Assembly: GCF_020075545.1 (NCBI RefSeq)
Contig: NZ_JAIQZK010000002.1
Coordinates: 434,001 to 498,000, forward strand
Reading direction: 5' to 3'
DNA: 64,000 bases
Source of the DNA: Nocardioides sp. TRM66260-LWL
GTDB taxonomy: Bacteria; Actinomycetota; Actinomycetes; Propionibacteriales; Nocardioidaceae
The notes beneath the pieces were generated by a model. The model had not been told where the DNA came from and made no database searches. It saw nothing but the letters and a program-made list of their open reading frames with translations. This document shows positions 16,024 through 23,479 of this stretch, piece after piece. Positions within the stretch are counted from its first letter, which is position 1, and each line of letters begins with the position of its first letter. A program made the translations under genes and the position numbers.

Positions 16024-16886
16024 CGTCCCGCGTCTCCGTCGCGCGTCAGCGTGCGACGGCTCAGGCGGCGCCCGGCCGCGCGAGCGCTGGCCTTGCACTC
16101 CGCGACGGTGAGCACCTTGGTCGGGCTCATCCACCCCTGGGACGGCTTGTGCAGCGCCCAGCCCTCGCCGAGCGTCACGGCGGCGTGCTGCACCAGGCCG
16201 TCCGGCGAGCGCCAGACGAGCACCGTGCCGCTGTCGTCGTCGCCGCCCCCGGGCCTCGTCGACGTGGCGAGCCACTGCTCGAAGGGCTCGCGCTGCATCC
16301 ACACCTGCTCCGCCCCGGGCGTCCCGGCCGCGGCCATCACCGCGCCGAAGCAGTTCGGACCGCTGGCGCCGGGGAAGGTGCCCGCCAGCCGGCGCGCTCC
16401 GGGCAGGAGGTCCTCGATCGCCGACCAGACTCGCTCGGGCACCTCCTCGTGCCGACTCGCCCACCGCCCGTCCTCGACGTGGTCGACGAGCACCTCCTCC
16501 TCGACCCCGGCCAGCAGCGAGGGCCACCACACGAAGCGGTGGCCGTCGACCTGCTCCCGGGCCCGTCCACCGAGCAGCGGCTCCCATCGACGCACGCTCG
16601 GCACGAGCTCGCGGCCGTAGGTCCGCTGGGCGCGCAGCAGGCTCGCGCGACGCCCGCGGGGCAGCTCCGCGAACGCCTGCTCGTCCAGCCAGACGCACCG
16701 CACGCCGTCCGGGGCGCCGTAGAGGCAGAAGGTGTCGCGGACCTCGTCGACGAGCGGATGATCCTCGACGCCGCCCACCGCGGCGGCGAGCTCGGCGTCG
16801 ACCAGGAACGGCTGCAGCGTCGGCGCGAACCAGTCGGCCCACCGCCTCGCCAGGGCGTCCGACACCTCGATGCCCAGCGCTCGCAT
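16011..16886 (-). CDS. hypothetical protein with possible NlpC/P60-like C-terminal domain
   Basis: A 291-residue cytosolic-looking protein I do not recognise. It begins MRALGIEVSDALARRWADWF and has a tryptophan-rich middle. Near the C-terminus GPNCFGAVMAAAG and, later, VQHAAVTLGEGWALHKPSQG recall the Cys-helix and His-strand pair of NlpC/P60 or other papain-like folds, which would make it a thiol hydrolase; this is a motif-level guess. ATG at 16886 follows TACGGT by 7 nt; the longer frame runs into the repeat block and is rejected. Its 3' end overlaps the crtB fusion by 13 bp, tail to tail. Confidence 0.6.
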   Translation of the reverse strand: MRALGIEVSDALARRWADWFAPTLQPFLVDAELAAAVGGVEDHPLVDEVRDTFCLYGAPDGVRCVWLDEQAFAELPRGRRASLLRAQRTYGRELVPSVRRWEPLLGGRAREQVDGHRFVWWPSLLAGVEEEVLVDHVEDGRWASRHEEVPERVWSAIEDLLPGARRLAGTFPGASGPNCFGAVMAAAGTPGAEQVWMQREPFEQWLATSTRPGGGDDDSGTVLVWRSPDGLVQHAAVTLGEGWALHKPSQGWMSPTKVLTVAECKASARAAGRRLSRRTLTRDGDAGRQTP

Positions 16887-16893
16887 GCCCCCG

Positions 16894-16899
16894 ACCGTA
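16894..16899 (-). promoter_or_regulatory. -10 hexamer TACGGT of the NlpC/P60-like orphan
   Basis: TACGGT on the minus strand, 7 nt before ATG 16886. Confidence 0.5.
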
Positions 16900-16976
16900 C
16901 GCCCGCGCCGACGATGCCGCGGACGCACCACCAGCCCGATCACCGGGTGGTGTCGGGCTGTGAGCCGTGCGTGCAG

Positions 16977-17085
16977 TGGTCGAGCCGGCCTGTCGGTGGT
17001 CGAGCTGGGTCTCACGGTGGTCGAGCTGGGCCCGTCGGTGGTCGAGCTTGTCGAGACCCGGGGTTTCGACAGGCTCAACCACCGG
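16977..17085. repeat. GGTCGAG-type palindromic repeat block, left of HNH gene
   Basis: GTGGTCGAGC occurs four times (from about 16977, 16997, 17018 and 17038). The last copy forms a long inverted repeat: GGTGGTCGAGCTTGTCGAG at 17037-17055 faces TTCGACAGGCTCAACCACC at 17065-17083, arms of about 23 bp. The block lies between the orphan gene start and the HNH gene stop. Confidence 0.8.
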
Positions 17086-17112
17086 GGTGCGGCTCAACCA
17101 CCGGGGTGGGGC

Positions 17113-18432
17113 TCAGCCGCCGTCGGGCTCGGGTGGGGTCTCGACAGGCTCGACCACCACGAGGGTGGTGCCGTGGCGGTCGCGTCGGAATCTGACGCCG
17201 TTCGGTGACCGCCAGAGGTAGACGCCGGGTTGGTCGGGTCCTGACGGTCGGTATCTCCAGCCGTCGTGGGTCTTGTGGCGGTGGTGCTTCCTGCACAGCG
17301 GCGCCAGGTTGGATGACGCGGTCGGGCCGCCGGCCTCGTAGGGGTCGATGTGGTCGGCGTCGCAGGACCTGGCTGGTCGGCGGCAGTAGGGGAAGACGCA
17401 GGTGTGGTCGCGCAGGATGATCTGCTCGCGCATCAGGTCCGGCACCTCGTAGGCGTCGCTGTAGCGCTCGGCTGCGAGGTCGAGGATCGGGCGGACGGTG
17501 ACGGTGGTGCCGGCGGTCTGGCACCAGGCCTTGATGACGTCGATGCCGAGGGGCGACCGCGACGCCTCGGAACGCGCGACGTCGCCGAGGGCGCCGGTGA
17601 CGGCGTCGACGGAGAGGTGGACGTAGAGCGTGAGATGCCGTGAGCGCGTCCTCGTGGTCGACTCGACCGCGGCGGTGTCGAGCGGCAGGGCCTGCTCCCC
17701 ACGCGCGAGCATCCCGGCGGCCTTCGCGCGCCGCACGCTCAGCGTGTCCTCGGAGCCGGCCTTCTTCAGCTGCTCCGCCAGCGCTGCGATCGCCCGCTCG
17801 AGGTCGGCCGCGTCCGGTTGGTCGAGGATCGCGCTGACGTCGACGGTGCCGTCGAAGCCGGTCTGCCCGAGCCACACGTCGAAGCGGCGGTGCTCCGCCT
17901 CACGCGCCTTCCGCAGGATCACGTCCCCGGGGTCGGCGTGCTCCTGGGCGACCCGGCAGATGTTGCTGATCTGGGTCCGCGACACCTGATGCGCATACGC
18001 AGCGATCCGCGCGTCGACCAGCGCCGCGGCCTCGGCCGACAGCGGGATGGTGTCCTCGGTGACCCGCCGGACCTGCCACACCGTCAGCTCGCCCTTCACC
18101 AGGCGAGACCACACCCGCGGCAGCCGCACACACGCCTCGAGCGCATGCCCCACATAGAAGGAGCCGGCCTGCTGGGTCATCCCCAGCGCGGTGACGAACT
18201 CGGTGACCGCATGCTCCTGCACCTCAGGAGCCCCAGGGCCCGCCAGCGGGAGCATCATCCCGGTGTCGATCACATAGCCCGCCATGTCACCGGTGCCCGC
18301 GACGTGTGCGATGGCCCAGTCCGCGGCCGCGATGAAGACCTGCCGGGCCGACTGCTCTTCAGCAGCCCGCGCGGCCATCGCCGCGCGCAACGCGTCGCTG
18401 TCGCGAAGCAGCCGTGGGGTCCGAGAGGGCAT
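17113..18432 (-). CDS. DUF222 - HNH endonuclease (13E12 family)
   Basis: A 439-residue protein: an N-terminal/central DUF222 helical domain (about 30-330) and a C-terminal HNH nuclease domain at 345-389, with zinc-knuckle-like cysteines C345, C350 and C380, catalytic-type DH (D360-H361 in DADHI), N375 in SSNLAPL and H383-H384. It should nick or cut DNA; the target is unknown. The ATG follows TAGAAT by 6 nt, and a LexA box lies directly upstream of that hexamer. The C-terminal VVEPVETP (426-433) is encoded by one of the GGTCTCGAC repeats, so the repeat has become coding. Repeats of the same family lie on both sides of the gene. Confidence 0.9.
   Translation of the reverse strand: MPSRTPRLLRDSDALRAAMAARAAEEQSARQVFIAAADWAIAHVAGTGDMAGYVIDTGMMLPLAGPGAPEVQEHAVTEFVTALGMTQQAGSFYVGHALEACVRLPRVWSRLVKGELTVWQVRRVTEDTIPLSAEAAALVDARIAAYAHQVSRTQISNICRVAQEHADPGDVILRKAREAEHRRFDVWLGQTGFDGTVDVSAILDQPDAADLERAIAALAEQLKKAGSEDTLSVRRAKAAGMLARGEQALPLDTAAVESTTRTRSRHLTLYVHLSVDAVTGALGDVARSEASRSPLGIDVIKAWCQTAGTTVTVRPILDLAAERYSDAYEVPDLMREQIILRDHTCVFPYCRRPARSCDADHIDPYEAGGPTASSNLAPLCRKHHRHKTHDGWRYRPSGPDQPGVYLWRSPNGVRFRRDRHGTTLVVVEPVETPPEPDGG
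17137..17158. repeat. repeat unit inside the HNH gene 3' end
   Basis: GGTCTCGACAGGCTCGACC followed by ACC, an imperfect palindrome and a member of the block at 16977-17085 and of the array at 18675-18776. On the minus strand it encodes VVEPVETP. Confidence 0.8.
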
Positions 18433-18438
18433 AGCGTG

Positions 18439-18444
18439 ATTCTA
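18439..18444 (-). promoter_or_regulatory. -10 hexamer TAGAAT of the HNH gene
   Basis: TAGAAT, then CACGCT, then the ATG at 18432: a leaderless promoter with the best -10 in the window. Confidence 0.65.
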
Positions 18445-18445
18445 T

Positions 18446-18461
18446 GCGAACACGCGTTCGA
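18446..18461 (-). promoter_or_regulatory. LexA (SOS) box upstream of DUF222-HNH gene
   Basis: On the plus strand GCGAACACGCGTTCGA, i.e. CGAAC-N4-GTTCG with perfect inner arms (consensus TCGAAC-N4-GTTCGA). It abuts the -10 hexamer, so LexA binding would occlude the promoter. LexA control of 13E12-family genes is known from Mycobacterium tuberculosis. Confidence 0.8.
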
Positions 18462-18674
18462 AGAGAAGTGGATATCCCCAGATCAGATGAGGGTTTTGAG
18501 AACCTCAGCCAAAGACAACTGAGAGATGCAAAGGTGAAGCCGGCGACGGCGAACGGGGAACACCCGAGCTACCGAGACGGCGAGCGACCACCGAGTGCCA
18601 TGACCGCCACAGCGACCAAGACGAACGGTGAGGAGACCGCGGCTGGTCTGCCGCAGGCCACCGTCAGCGTCCGA
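18462..18674. other. AT-richer spacer upstream of the HNH promoter
   Basis: Part of a 394-bp gap without a gene (18433-18826). Besides the SOS promoter and the 36-bp array it holds no supported feature, but G+C falls to about 46% over 18461-18540 by my count, far below the rest of the window. Confidence 0.5.
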
Positions 18675-18776
18675 GTGCGGGGGTCTCGACAAGCTCGACC
18701 ACCGGCGAGGGTGCGGGGGTCTCGACAAGCTCGACCACCGGCGAGGGTGCGGGGGTCTCGACAAGCTCGACCACCG
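18675..18776. repeat. 36-bp tandem array, right of HNH gene
   Basis: Two full copies (18675-18710, 18711-18746) and a 30-bp third (18747-18776) of a 36-bp unit containing GGTCTCGACAAGCTCGACC; copies are identical where they overlap. Fragments of the motif continue to about 18812. It belongs to the same family as the repeats on the other side of the HNH gene. Confidence 0.85.
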
Positions 18777-18826
18777 ACCTGCGCTCGACCACCGCGGGCG
18801 GTCGACCAGCGTCATCACCGAGGCCC

Positions 18827-20380
18827 TCAGCGTCCCCGCTGCACCAGCCTCCGCAGCGGCGGCACGACAGCGTGCCGGGGGGAGGTGGGAGCGCTCCAGA
18901 CACCGTGGCCGGCGACGTCCCAGCCGGCGAGCAGCGCGTCGGCGGCGAGGGTGCCGGTGGTGGCGGCGCGCTCCATCAGGGCGACGGGCAGGTGGCAGCG
19001 GATGCCGTCGCCGGCGAGCACGACGCGCGGATCGGGGGTGACGACGCCGGGGCGGGTCGCCCACGGGTCGGTGCCGGCGAGCGGGCAGTCCCGCCGCACC
19101 AGCCACTCCTCGTGCAGCACTCGGGCGTCGACGAGCTCGGGGTGCAGGTGGAGGGTCTCGCGCCACAGCCGATCGCGCAGGACCGCGTCGGGGGTGCCGT
19201 CGGGCACCGCGTAGGCGTGCAGCTCGATCACCGAGCCGCCGGTGCGCCGCGCCCAGTCGGCCGCGCCGTCCTCGAGCTGCTCGAAGAACGACACGTTGTC
19301 GAGCGGGCCGTAGCCGCTCGTGCCGAGGAACGGGGCGGCGGTGCTCGAGGGCCGACGGTCGAGCCAGCGGCGCCACACCGCGAACGACGGCGCCACGGTC
19401 AGCCCGCCGAGCCGCTCGCGCCACGCGGCGTCGCCCAGCCACGGCGCCTCGCCGACGAGCCGCTGCAGCGGCGCGCGATCGGTGGCGAGGACGACGGCGT
19501 CGGCCTCGAGCGGGCCCTCGGCGGAGTCGACGACCACGCCGGCCCCGTGCTCGTGCAGGGCCAGCGCCGGCGTGCCGGTGCGCAGGTCGACGCCGAGGCC
19601 GCGCAGGTACGCGGCGAGCGGCTGCCACAGGGCGGTGTCGAAGTCGTCGACCGGCACGTCGAAGAGCAGTCCCTCGGCCGAGCCGAGGAAGTAGGTGTGG
19701 AACATCGCCACCAGCTCGCCGCCGGAGAAGTCGCGCGGGTCGGCGAAGAAGCTGCGGGCGAAGACCTCGAGCGCGAGGTGACGCGCCTGGTCGGGGAAGC
19801 CGAGCCGATCGAGGACGTCCGCGGCGGAGACGCCGTCGTGATCGACGAACGTGCGCGGGAACTCCACGTCGAGCAGTGCGAGCGCCCGCTCGACGTCGAC
19901 GGCCGGCAGGTCGCGCCAGCGGAACGAGGGCGAGCGGGCCACGAAGCCGAGGATGCTCCAGGGCGGCGTGCGCGGGATGCGCGTGAAGGAGTCGACCGGG
20001 CCGCCCTTGAGCCGCAGCGGGTAGTCGTCGACCGAGCGCAGCCGGGCGAGGTCGGGATCGGTGCGCCGCAGCAGCGAGCGCAGGTTGTAGTACTGGCGGA
20101 AGAAGGCGTGGAAGCCGCGGCTCATCGCCTGCGTCTCCCCCGCCACCTGCACCGGCCAGGACGCGACCCGTCCCCCGAGCTGGTCGGTCGACTCCAGCAC
20201 CGTCACGGCGACGCCGCGCTCGGCCAGCGACGTGGCCGCCGCGAGCCCGGCGATGCCGCCGCCCACCACGACCACCCGGTGACGACGCCTGTCGTCGCGT
20301 CGGGACGCGGCCGCGGACGGGTGCCACTCGGCCAGCCGGTCGCGACCGGGACGCCAGCCGCCCGTCGACGCAGCCGTCAT
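18827..20380 (-). CDS. crtU: carotenoid desaturase/methyltransferase (isorenieratene synthase type)
   Basis: A 517-residue FAD enzyme matching CrtU, which aromatises the beta-ionone rings of beta-carotene to chi rings, giving beta-isorenieratene and isorenieratene. It has the dinucleotide fold VVVVGGGIAGLAAATSLAERG, GFHAFFRQYYNLR, and the CrtU-like C-terminal AGDGIRCHLPVALMERAATTG-type motif (start and end quoted only to GDGIRCHLPVALMERA). The start is the ATG overlapping the stop of the methyltransferase gene. It is the last gene of the leftward carotenoid operon and ends 51 bp from the tandem array. Confidence 0.88.
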   Translation of the reverse strand: MTAASTGGWRPGRDRLAEWHPSAAASRRDDRRRHRVVVVGGGIAGLAAATSLAERGVAVTVLESTDQLGGRVASWPVQVAGETQAMSRGFHAFFRQYYNLRSLLRRTDPDLARLRSVDDYPLRLKGGPVDSFTRIPRTPPWSILGFVARSPSFRWRDLPAVDVERALALLDVEFPRTFVDHDGVSAADVLDRLGFPDQARHLALEVFARSFFADPRDFSGGELVAMFHTYFLGSAEGLLFDVPVDDFDTALWQPLAAYLRGLGVDLRTGTPALALHEHGAGVVVDSAEGPLEADAVVLATDRAPLQRLVGEAPWLGDAAWRERLGGLTVAPSFAVWRRWLDRRPSSTAAPFLGTSGYGPLDNVSFFEQLEDGAADWARRTGGSVIELHAYAVPDGTPDAVLRDRLWRETLHLHPELVDARVLHEEWLVRRDCPLAGTDPWATRPGVVTPDPRVVLAGDGIRCHLPVALMERAATTGTLAADALLAGWDVAGHGVWSAPTSPRHAVVPPLRRLVQRGR

Positions 20381-21138
20381 CGGCGGGCCCGCCAGGTGTG
20401 CACCTGGCCGCGCTGCCAGCCCGAGGCAGATCGGCTCTCGACGTCGACGAACCCGGCCTTCACCATCCGGTCGGCGAGTCGCTGCACGCCGTCGAAGTCG
20501 AGCACGCTGCGCCACAGGTACCGGTAGATCGGGCTGCGCGGCGCGGTGACGAGCCCCAGCGGGATCACGACGCCCCAGCACACCGCGTGCCACGACAGCC
20601 GCGCGAGCAGGCTGTCGCGGACGCTGTAGTCGTGCACGACGAGCACGCCGCCGGGACGCAGCACGTCGTGCACCTGCGCGAGCAGCCGGTCGCGGGCCGC
20701 GACGTTGCGCAGCAGGTAGGCCGCGAAGACGCCGTCGGCCTCGGCGAGATCGTCGCGGCCGAGGGTCTCGGCGTCGGCCTGGCGGAACGTGACGCCGGCC
20801 GGCCAGCGCTTGCGCCGGGCCTGGATGAGCATGCCGGCCGAGCCGTCGACACCGACCACGTCGGCGTCGCGGCCGCCGGCCCGGAGGGCGTGGACGAGGG
20901 CGGCGGTCGAGGCGCCCGAGCCACAGCCGAGGTCGAAGACCACCGGACGGCGGCCGGCGGTCTCGGGCAGCGCCTCGACGAGCGCCGCGGCGGACGCGCG
21001 GAGCTGCTCGTGGTAGCCGGGGCTGAGCCGCACCATGAGGTCGTAGGTGCGCGCCACGTCGTCGAAGGCGGCCGGGACGACCTCGCCGCGGACGGTGGGC
21101 CTGGCCGGCGTGCCGGAGGCACCGGTGGTGACGGTCAT
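20377..21138 (-). CDS. crtT: SAM-dependent methyltransferase of the carotenoid cluster
   Basis: A 253-residue class I methyltransferase: AFDDVARTYDLMVRLSPGYH opens a UbiE-like fold, VVFDLGCGSGASTAAL is the SAM-binding loop, VVGVDGSAGML the acidic strand, and GVFAAYLLRNVAARDRLL the motif-III region. Position between the lycopene cyclase and crtU genes matches crtT of the Streptomyces griseus crtYTU operon, whose substrate is not settled. Both ends overlap neighbours by ATGA, so it is translated within the operon. The symbol rests on synteny. Confidence 0.75.
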   Translation of the reverse strand: MTVTTGASGTPARPTVRGEVVPAAFDDVARTYDLMVRLSPGYHEQLRASAAALVEALPETAGRRPVVFDLGCGSGASTAALVHALRAGGRDADVVGVDGSAGMLIQARRKRWPAGVTFRQADAETLGRDDLAEADGVFAAYLLRNVAARDRLLAQVHDVLRPGGVLVVHDYSVRDSLLARLSWHAVCWGVVIPLGLVTAPRSPIYRYLWRSVLDFDGVQRLADRMVKAGFVDVESRSASGWQRGQVHTWRARR

Positions 21139-21446
21139 GCGGACTCTCTCCTGCCGTTGCGCACCCACAGCGCCATCGCGAGGGTGACCATGCCGAAGCC
21201 GAACGCGAAGTCCTCGAGGGGGATGTCCCAGGGGGCGCGGACCCCCGTCATGTCGGACTCCGCGTACAGCACGATCGGGTCGGAGAGCTTGGTCAGCCAT
21301 CCGTCCACGGGGATCTGGAAGCCGAGCACGATCGCCATCGCCAGCCAGTAGCGCAGCGAGGTGAACAGCCCGGTGCGCCACCACAGCAGCTCGGCCGCGA
21401 CGACGAGGGCCACCGACAGCAGGGCGGTGGCGGTGTAGACGCCCAT
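21135..21446 (-). CDS. crtYd: lycopene cyclase domain protein, second subunit
   Basis: A 103-residue membrane protein with three predicted helices (about 2-22, 30-50 and 75-95) and the conserved FQIPVDGWLTKLSDPIVLY and APWDIPLEDFAFGFGMV segments of the CrtYd half. With the adjacent CrtYc half it forms the heterodimeric beta-cyclase of actinobacteria that turns lycopene into beta-carotene in the membrane. Starts in the TGATG overlap with the crtYc stop. Confidence 0.85.
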   Translation of the reverse strand: MGVYTATALLSVALVVAAELLWWRTGLFTSLRYWLAMAIVLGFQIPVDGWLTKLSDPIVLYAESDMTGVRAPWDIPLEDFAFGFGMVTLAMALWVRNGRRESA

Positions 21447-21871
21447 CAGCGCGCCCCCACCCGCGCGGACCTGTCGTCGGCGGTCGCCGGCGCCTCGGGC
21501 ACGCCGCGGGGCAGCTCGCGCAGCACCCGGCCCAGCGGCTCGCCGGCGCGCAGCCGGCCGAGCGCGTGCAGGACCGAGCCCACCGCCTCGAGGGTCAGCA
21601 GCCCGCAGATCGGGATGACGACGAAGAAGACGATCTCCTCGAGCGGGATGCGCAGGGGCAGCAGCACGCCGGTGGTGTAGCGCTCGCTGTACGACCACGA
21701 GCCGCGGGCGATCATCGCGGCGTCCCAGAGGCCGTAGACCACCACGAGCGGGAGCACCGTGCGCAGCAGGCGTCGCGGTCGCCGCCAGACCCGGGCCCCG
21801 AGCACGAGCTCGAGGGGCAGGGTGATGGCCAGGCAGCCGGCCATCAGCCAGAGGTACTGGCCGTGCTCCAC
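21446..21871 (-). CDS. crtYc: lycopene cyclase domain protein, first subunit
   Basis: A 141-residue protein with three membrane helices: QYLWLMAGCLAITLPLELVLG, LLRTVLPLVVVYGLWDAAMI and the stretch around IPLEEIVFFVVIPICGLLTL, whose PLRIPLEE is the acidic motif of heterodimeric lycopene cyclases. The C-terminal 40 residues are cytosolic and variable. GTG start is set by AGGAGG 7 nt upstream. First gene of the leftward crtYc-crtYd-crtT-crtU operon, with its own -10 (TACGCT) and a leader of about 30 nt. Confidence 0.85.
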   Translation of the reverse strand: MEHGQYLWLMAGCLAITLPLELVLGARVWRRPRRLLRTVLPLVVVYGLWDAAMIARGSWSYSERYTTGVLLPLRIPLEEIVFFVVIPICGLLTLEAVGSVLHALGRLRAGEPLGRVLRELPRGVPEAPATADDRSARVGAR

Positions 21872-21907
21872 GCGTCTTCCTCCTGGGGGACGAGGGCGGG
21901 TCCGACG

Positions 21908-21913
21908 AGCGTA
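21908..21913 (-). promoter_or_regulatory. -10 hexamer TACGCT of the crtYc-crtU operon
   Basis: Minus-strand TACGCT 36 nt before the crtYc GTG, followed by a short leader carrying AGGAGG. Confidence 0.5.
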
Positions 21914-21935
21914 GGCAGGCCGGATGCCGTCGGGC

Positions 21936-22904
21936 TCACCCCTGCGGCTCGACCCCCGCCGGCCCCGCATCCCCGAACGGCGCGGGCGGCGCGGCGCCCA
22001 CGAGCAGGGCGGCGGAGTCGAGCATCGGCCCGGCGAGTCGCGCGGCGCCGAGGTCGAGCACGTGCAGCCCGGTGGCGACCCGCTCCAGCAGCGCCCAGTC
22101 GGCGACCCTCGCGGGGTCGAGGTCGAGGCGCGCGGCGACCCGTGCGACCCGCGCGGCCTGCAGCGCGGCCGCGTCCGCGCCGGCGGCCAGCAGCGCCTCG
22201 CTGCCCCCGCGCAGCAGCACGCCGGCGTCCGACGCCGGCTCCGCCACCACGCCGTCCGGGTCGACGAAGACCCAGCCGCGACCGTCGAGGGCCCGCAGGA
22301 GGTTGCTCGGGTGCGGGTCGCCGTGCGCCCACACCACCGCGGGCGGGTGCTCGAGCCGCGCGGCTGCCGCGAGCGCCGCGTCGCGCACCGGTGCCGGCAG
22401 GACGCCGCCGAGCCGTTGGTCGAGCTCCCGCACCCGGCCGGCGCGCTCGGTCGCCCGCGAGCCGACCGGCCCGTGCGGCTCCGGCGTCGGCGCCGGGCGC
22501 CAGGCGAGGGGCAGGACGTCGACGAGCAGGCGGAGCCGGTCGGTCGGGTCGCCGGGCGTCCGCTCGAGCGCCTCGCCCGCCTCCTCGAGCACCAGGGATC
22601 CGGTCGGCGCGTCGCGGCCGAGCAGCCGCACGTAGCCCCGGCCGTCGGCGGCCTCGAGCAGCGCAGCCTCCGCGGTCAGGTCGACGTCCGGCAGCGGGAT
22701 CTTCAGCACGCACGCGCCCCGCGCTCCCCGGGCGACGACCAGGTGGGCGGTGCTGCCGCCCGGCAGACCGCGCTCCACGGTGACGCCGAGGCGGTGCTCG
22801 AGCCCGGCCAGCGTCCGCGGCAGCGCGACGCGCCATGCCTCGCCCCGCTCCCCCAGGCGCGAGAGAGTCAGCCGGACGAGCGGCTGGAGCCGCAGGACGC
22901 TCAC
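21936..22904 (-). CDS. aminoglycoside/hydroxyurea phosphotransferase-like kinase
   Basis: A 322-residue kinase of the APH(6)/hydroxyurea-antibiotic phosphotransferase family (streptomycin 6-kinase-like). The nucleotide-binding part includes GSTAHLVVARG and CVLKIPL (ATP lysine), SLVLEEAG is the hinge, AVVWAHGDPHPSNLL holds the catalytic HGDxHxxN, and GWVFVDPDG the metal-binding aspartates. True substrate unknown; a resistance role is possible but not shown. GTG start overlaps the stop of the mocA-like gene (GTGA). Fourth and last gene of the sigma operon. Confidence 0.8.
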   Translation of the reverse strand: MSVLRLQPLVRLTLSRLGERGEAWRVALPRTLAGLEHRLGVTVERGLPGGSTAHLVVARGARGACVLKIPLPDVDLTAEAALLEAADGRGYVRLLGRDAPTGSLVLEEAGEALERTPGDPTDRLRLLVDVLPLAWRPAPTPEPHGPVGSRATERAGRVRELDQRLGGVLPAPVRDAALAAAARLEHPPAVVWAHGDPHPSNLLRALDGRGWVFVDPDGVVAEPASDAGVLLRGGSEALLAAGADAAALQAARVARVAARLDLDPARVADWALLERVATGLHVLDLGAARLAGPMLDSAALLVGAAPPAPFGDAGPAGVEPQG

Positions 22905-23479
22905 GCGTGCTCCGTCGGCGGCTCGTCGACGTCGACGCCCGAGGCGAGGTCGCCGCACTCGACCGCGACGACCTCGGCGGCGGCCAGCACGTCGCGGGCG
23001 CCGCGATCGCCCACCGCCCCGGCGTGCACCGCGGGCCAGTGAGCCCGGCCCAGGAGCACCGGGTGCCCGGGCCGGCCGCCGTACGCGGCGCGGGCCAGCC
23101 CGTGCGGGCCGACCGCGCACGACCGCACGCGGGCCACCACTCGCGCGTCGACGTCGGGGGTGTCGACGAGCGTCACCAGCACGGCGTCGGCGTCGGCCGG
23201 CAGCGCCGCGAGGCCCGCACGCAGCGACGCCCCCATGCCCTCGGCCCACCCCTCGGCGACCACGACGCGGACGCCGTCCGGCACCCGGGCACGGGCCTCG
23301 TCCGCGGCCGCACCCAGCACCACGACCACCGGGGCGCAGCCGCCGTCGCGGAGCGCCTCGACGGCGCGCGGCAGCCAGTCGTCGACCAGCGCCTTGGGCC
23401 GCCCGTAGCGACGCCCCGCCCCGGCCGCGAGCAGCAGACCCGCCACCTGAGGGGACGCGCCGGACCCGGGCTCGCTCAC
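22901..23479 (-). CDS. MocA/MobA-like nucleotidyltransferase
   Basis: A 192-residue NTP transferase: VAGLLLAAGAGRRYGRPKAL is the nucleotide-binding signature with the catalytic lysine, VTLVDTPDVDARVV gives the metal aspartate, and GRPGHPVLL the substrate loop. Relatives add CMP or GMP to the molybdenum cofactor or transfer nucleotides to other acceptors. No other molybdenum gene is in the window, so the acceptor is open. GTGA overlap with the upstream anti-sigma-like gene. Confidence 0.75.
   Translation of the reverse strand: MSEPGSGASPQVAGLLLAAGAGRRYGRPKALVDDWLPRAVEALRDGGCAPVVVVLGAAADEARARVPDGVRVVVAEGWAEGMGASLRAGLAALPADADAVLVTLVDTPDVDARVVARVRSCAVGPHGLARAAYGGRPGHPVLLGRAHWPAVHAGAVGDRGARDVLAAAEVVAVECGDLASGVDVDEPPTEHA

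Noticed and set aside
16977..18776. CRISPR array
   Set aside because: Repeats are palindromic and either tandem without unique spacers (36-bp array) or irregularly spaced; no cas genes.
21936..22904. Calling the APH-like gene an antibiotic resistance determinant
   Set aside because: Kinase motifs fit, but the chromosomal operon with a sigma factor and the lack of substrate evidence do not support a resistance claim.
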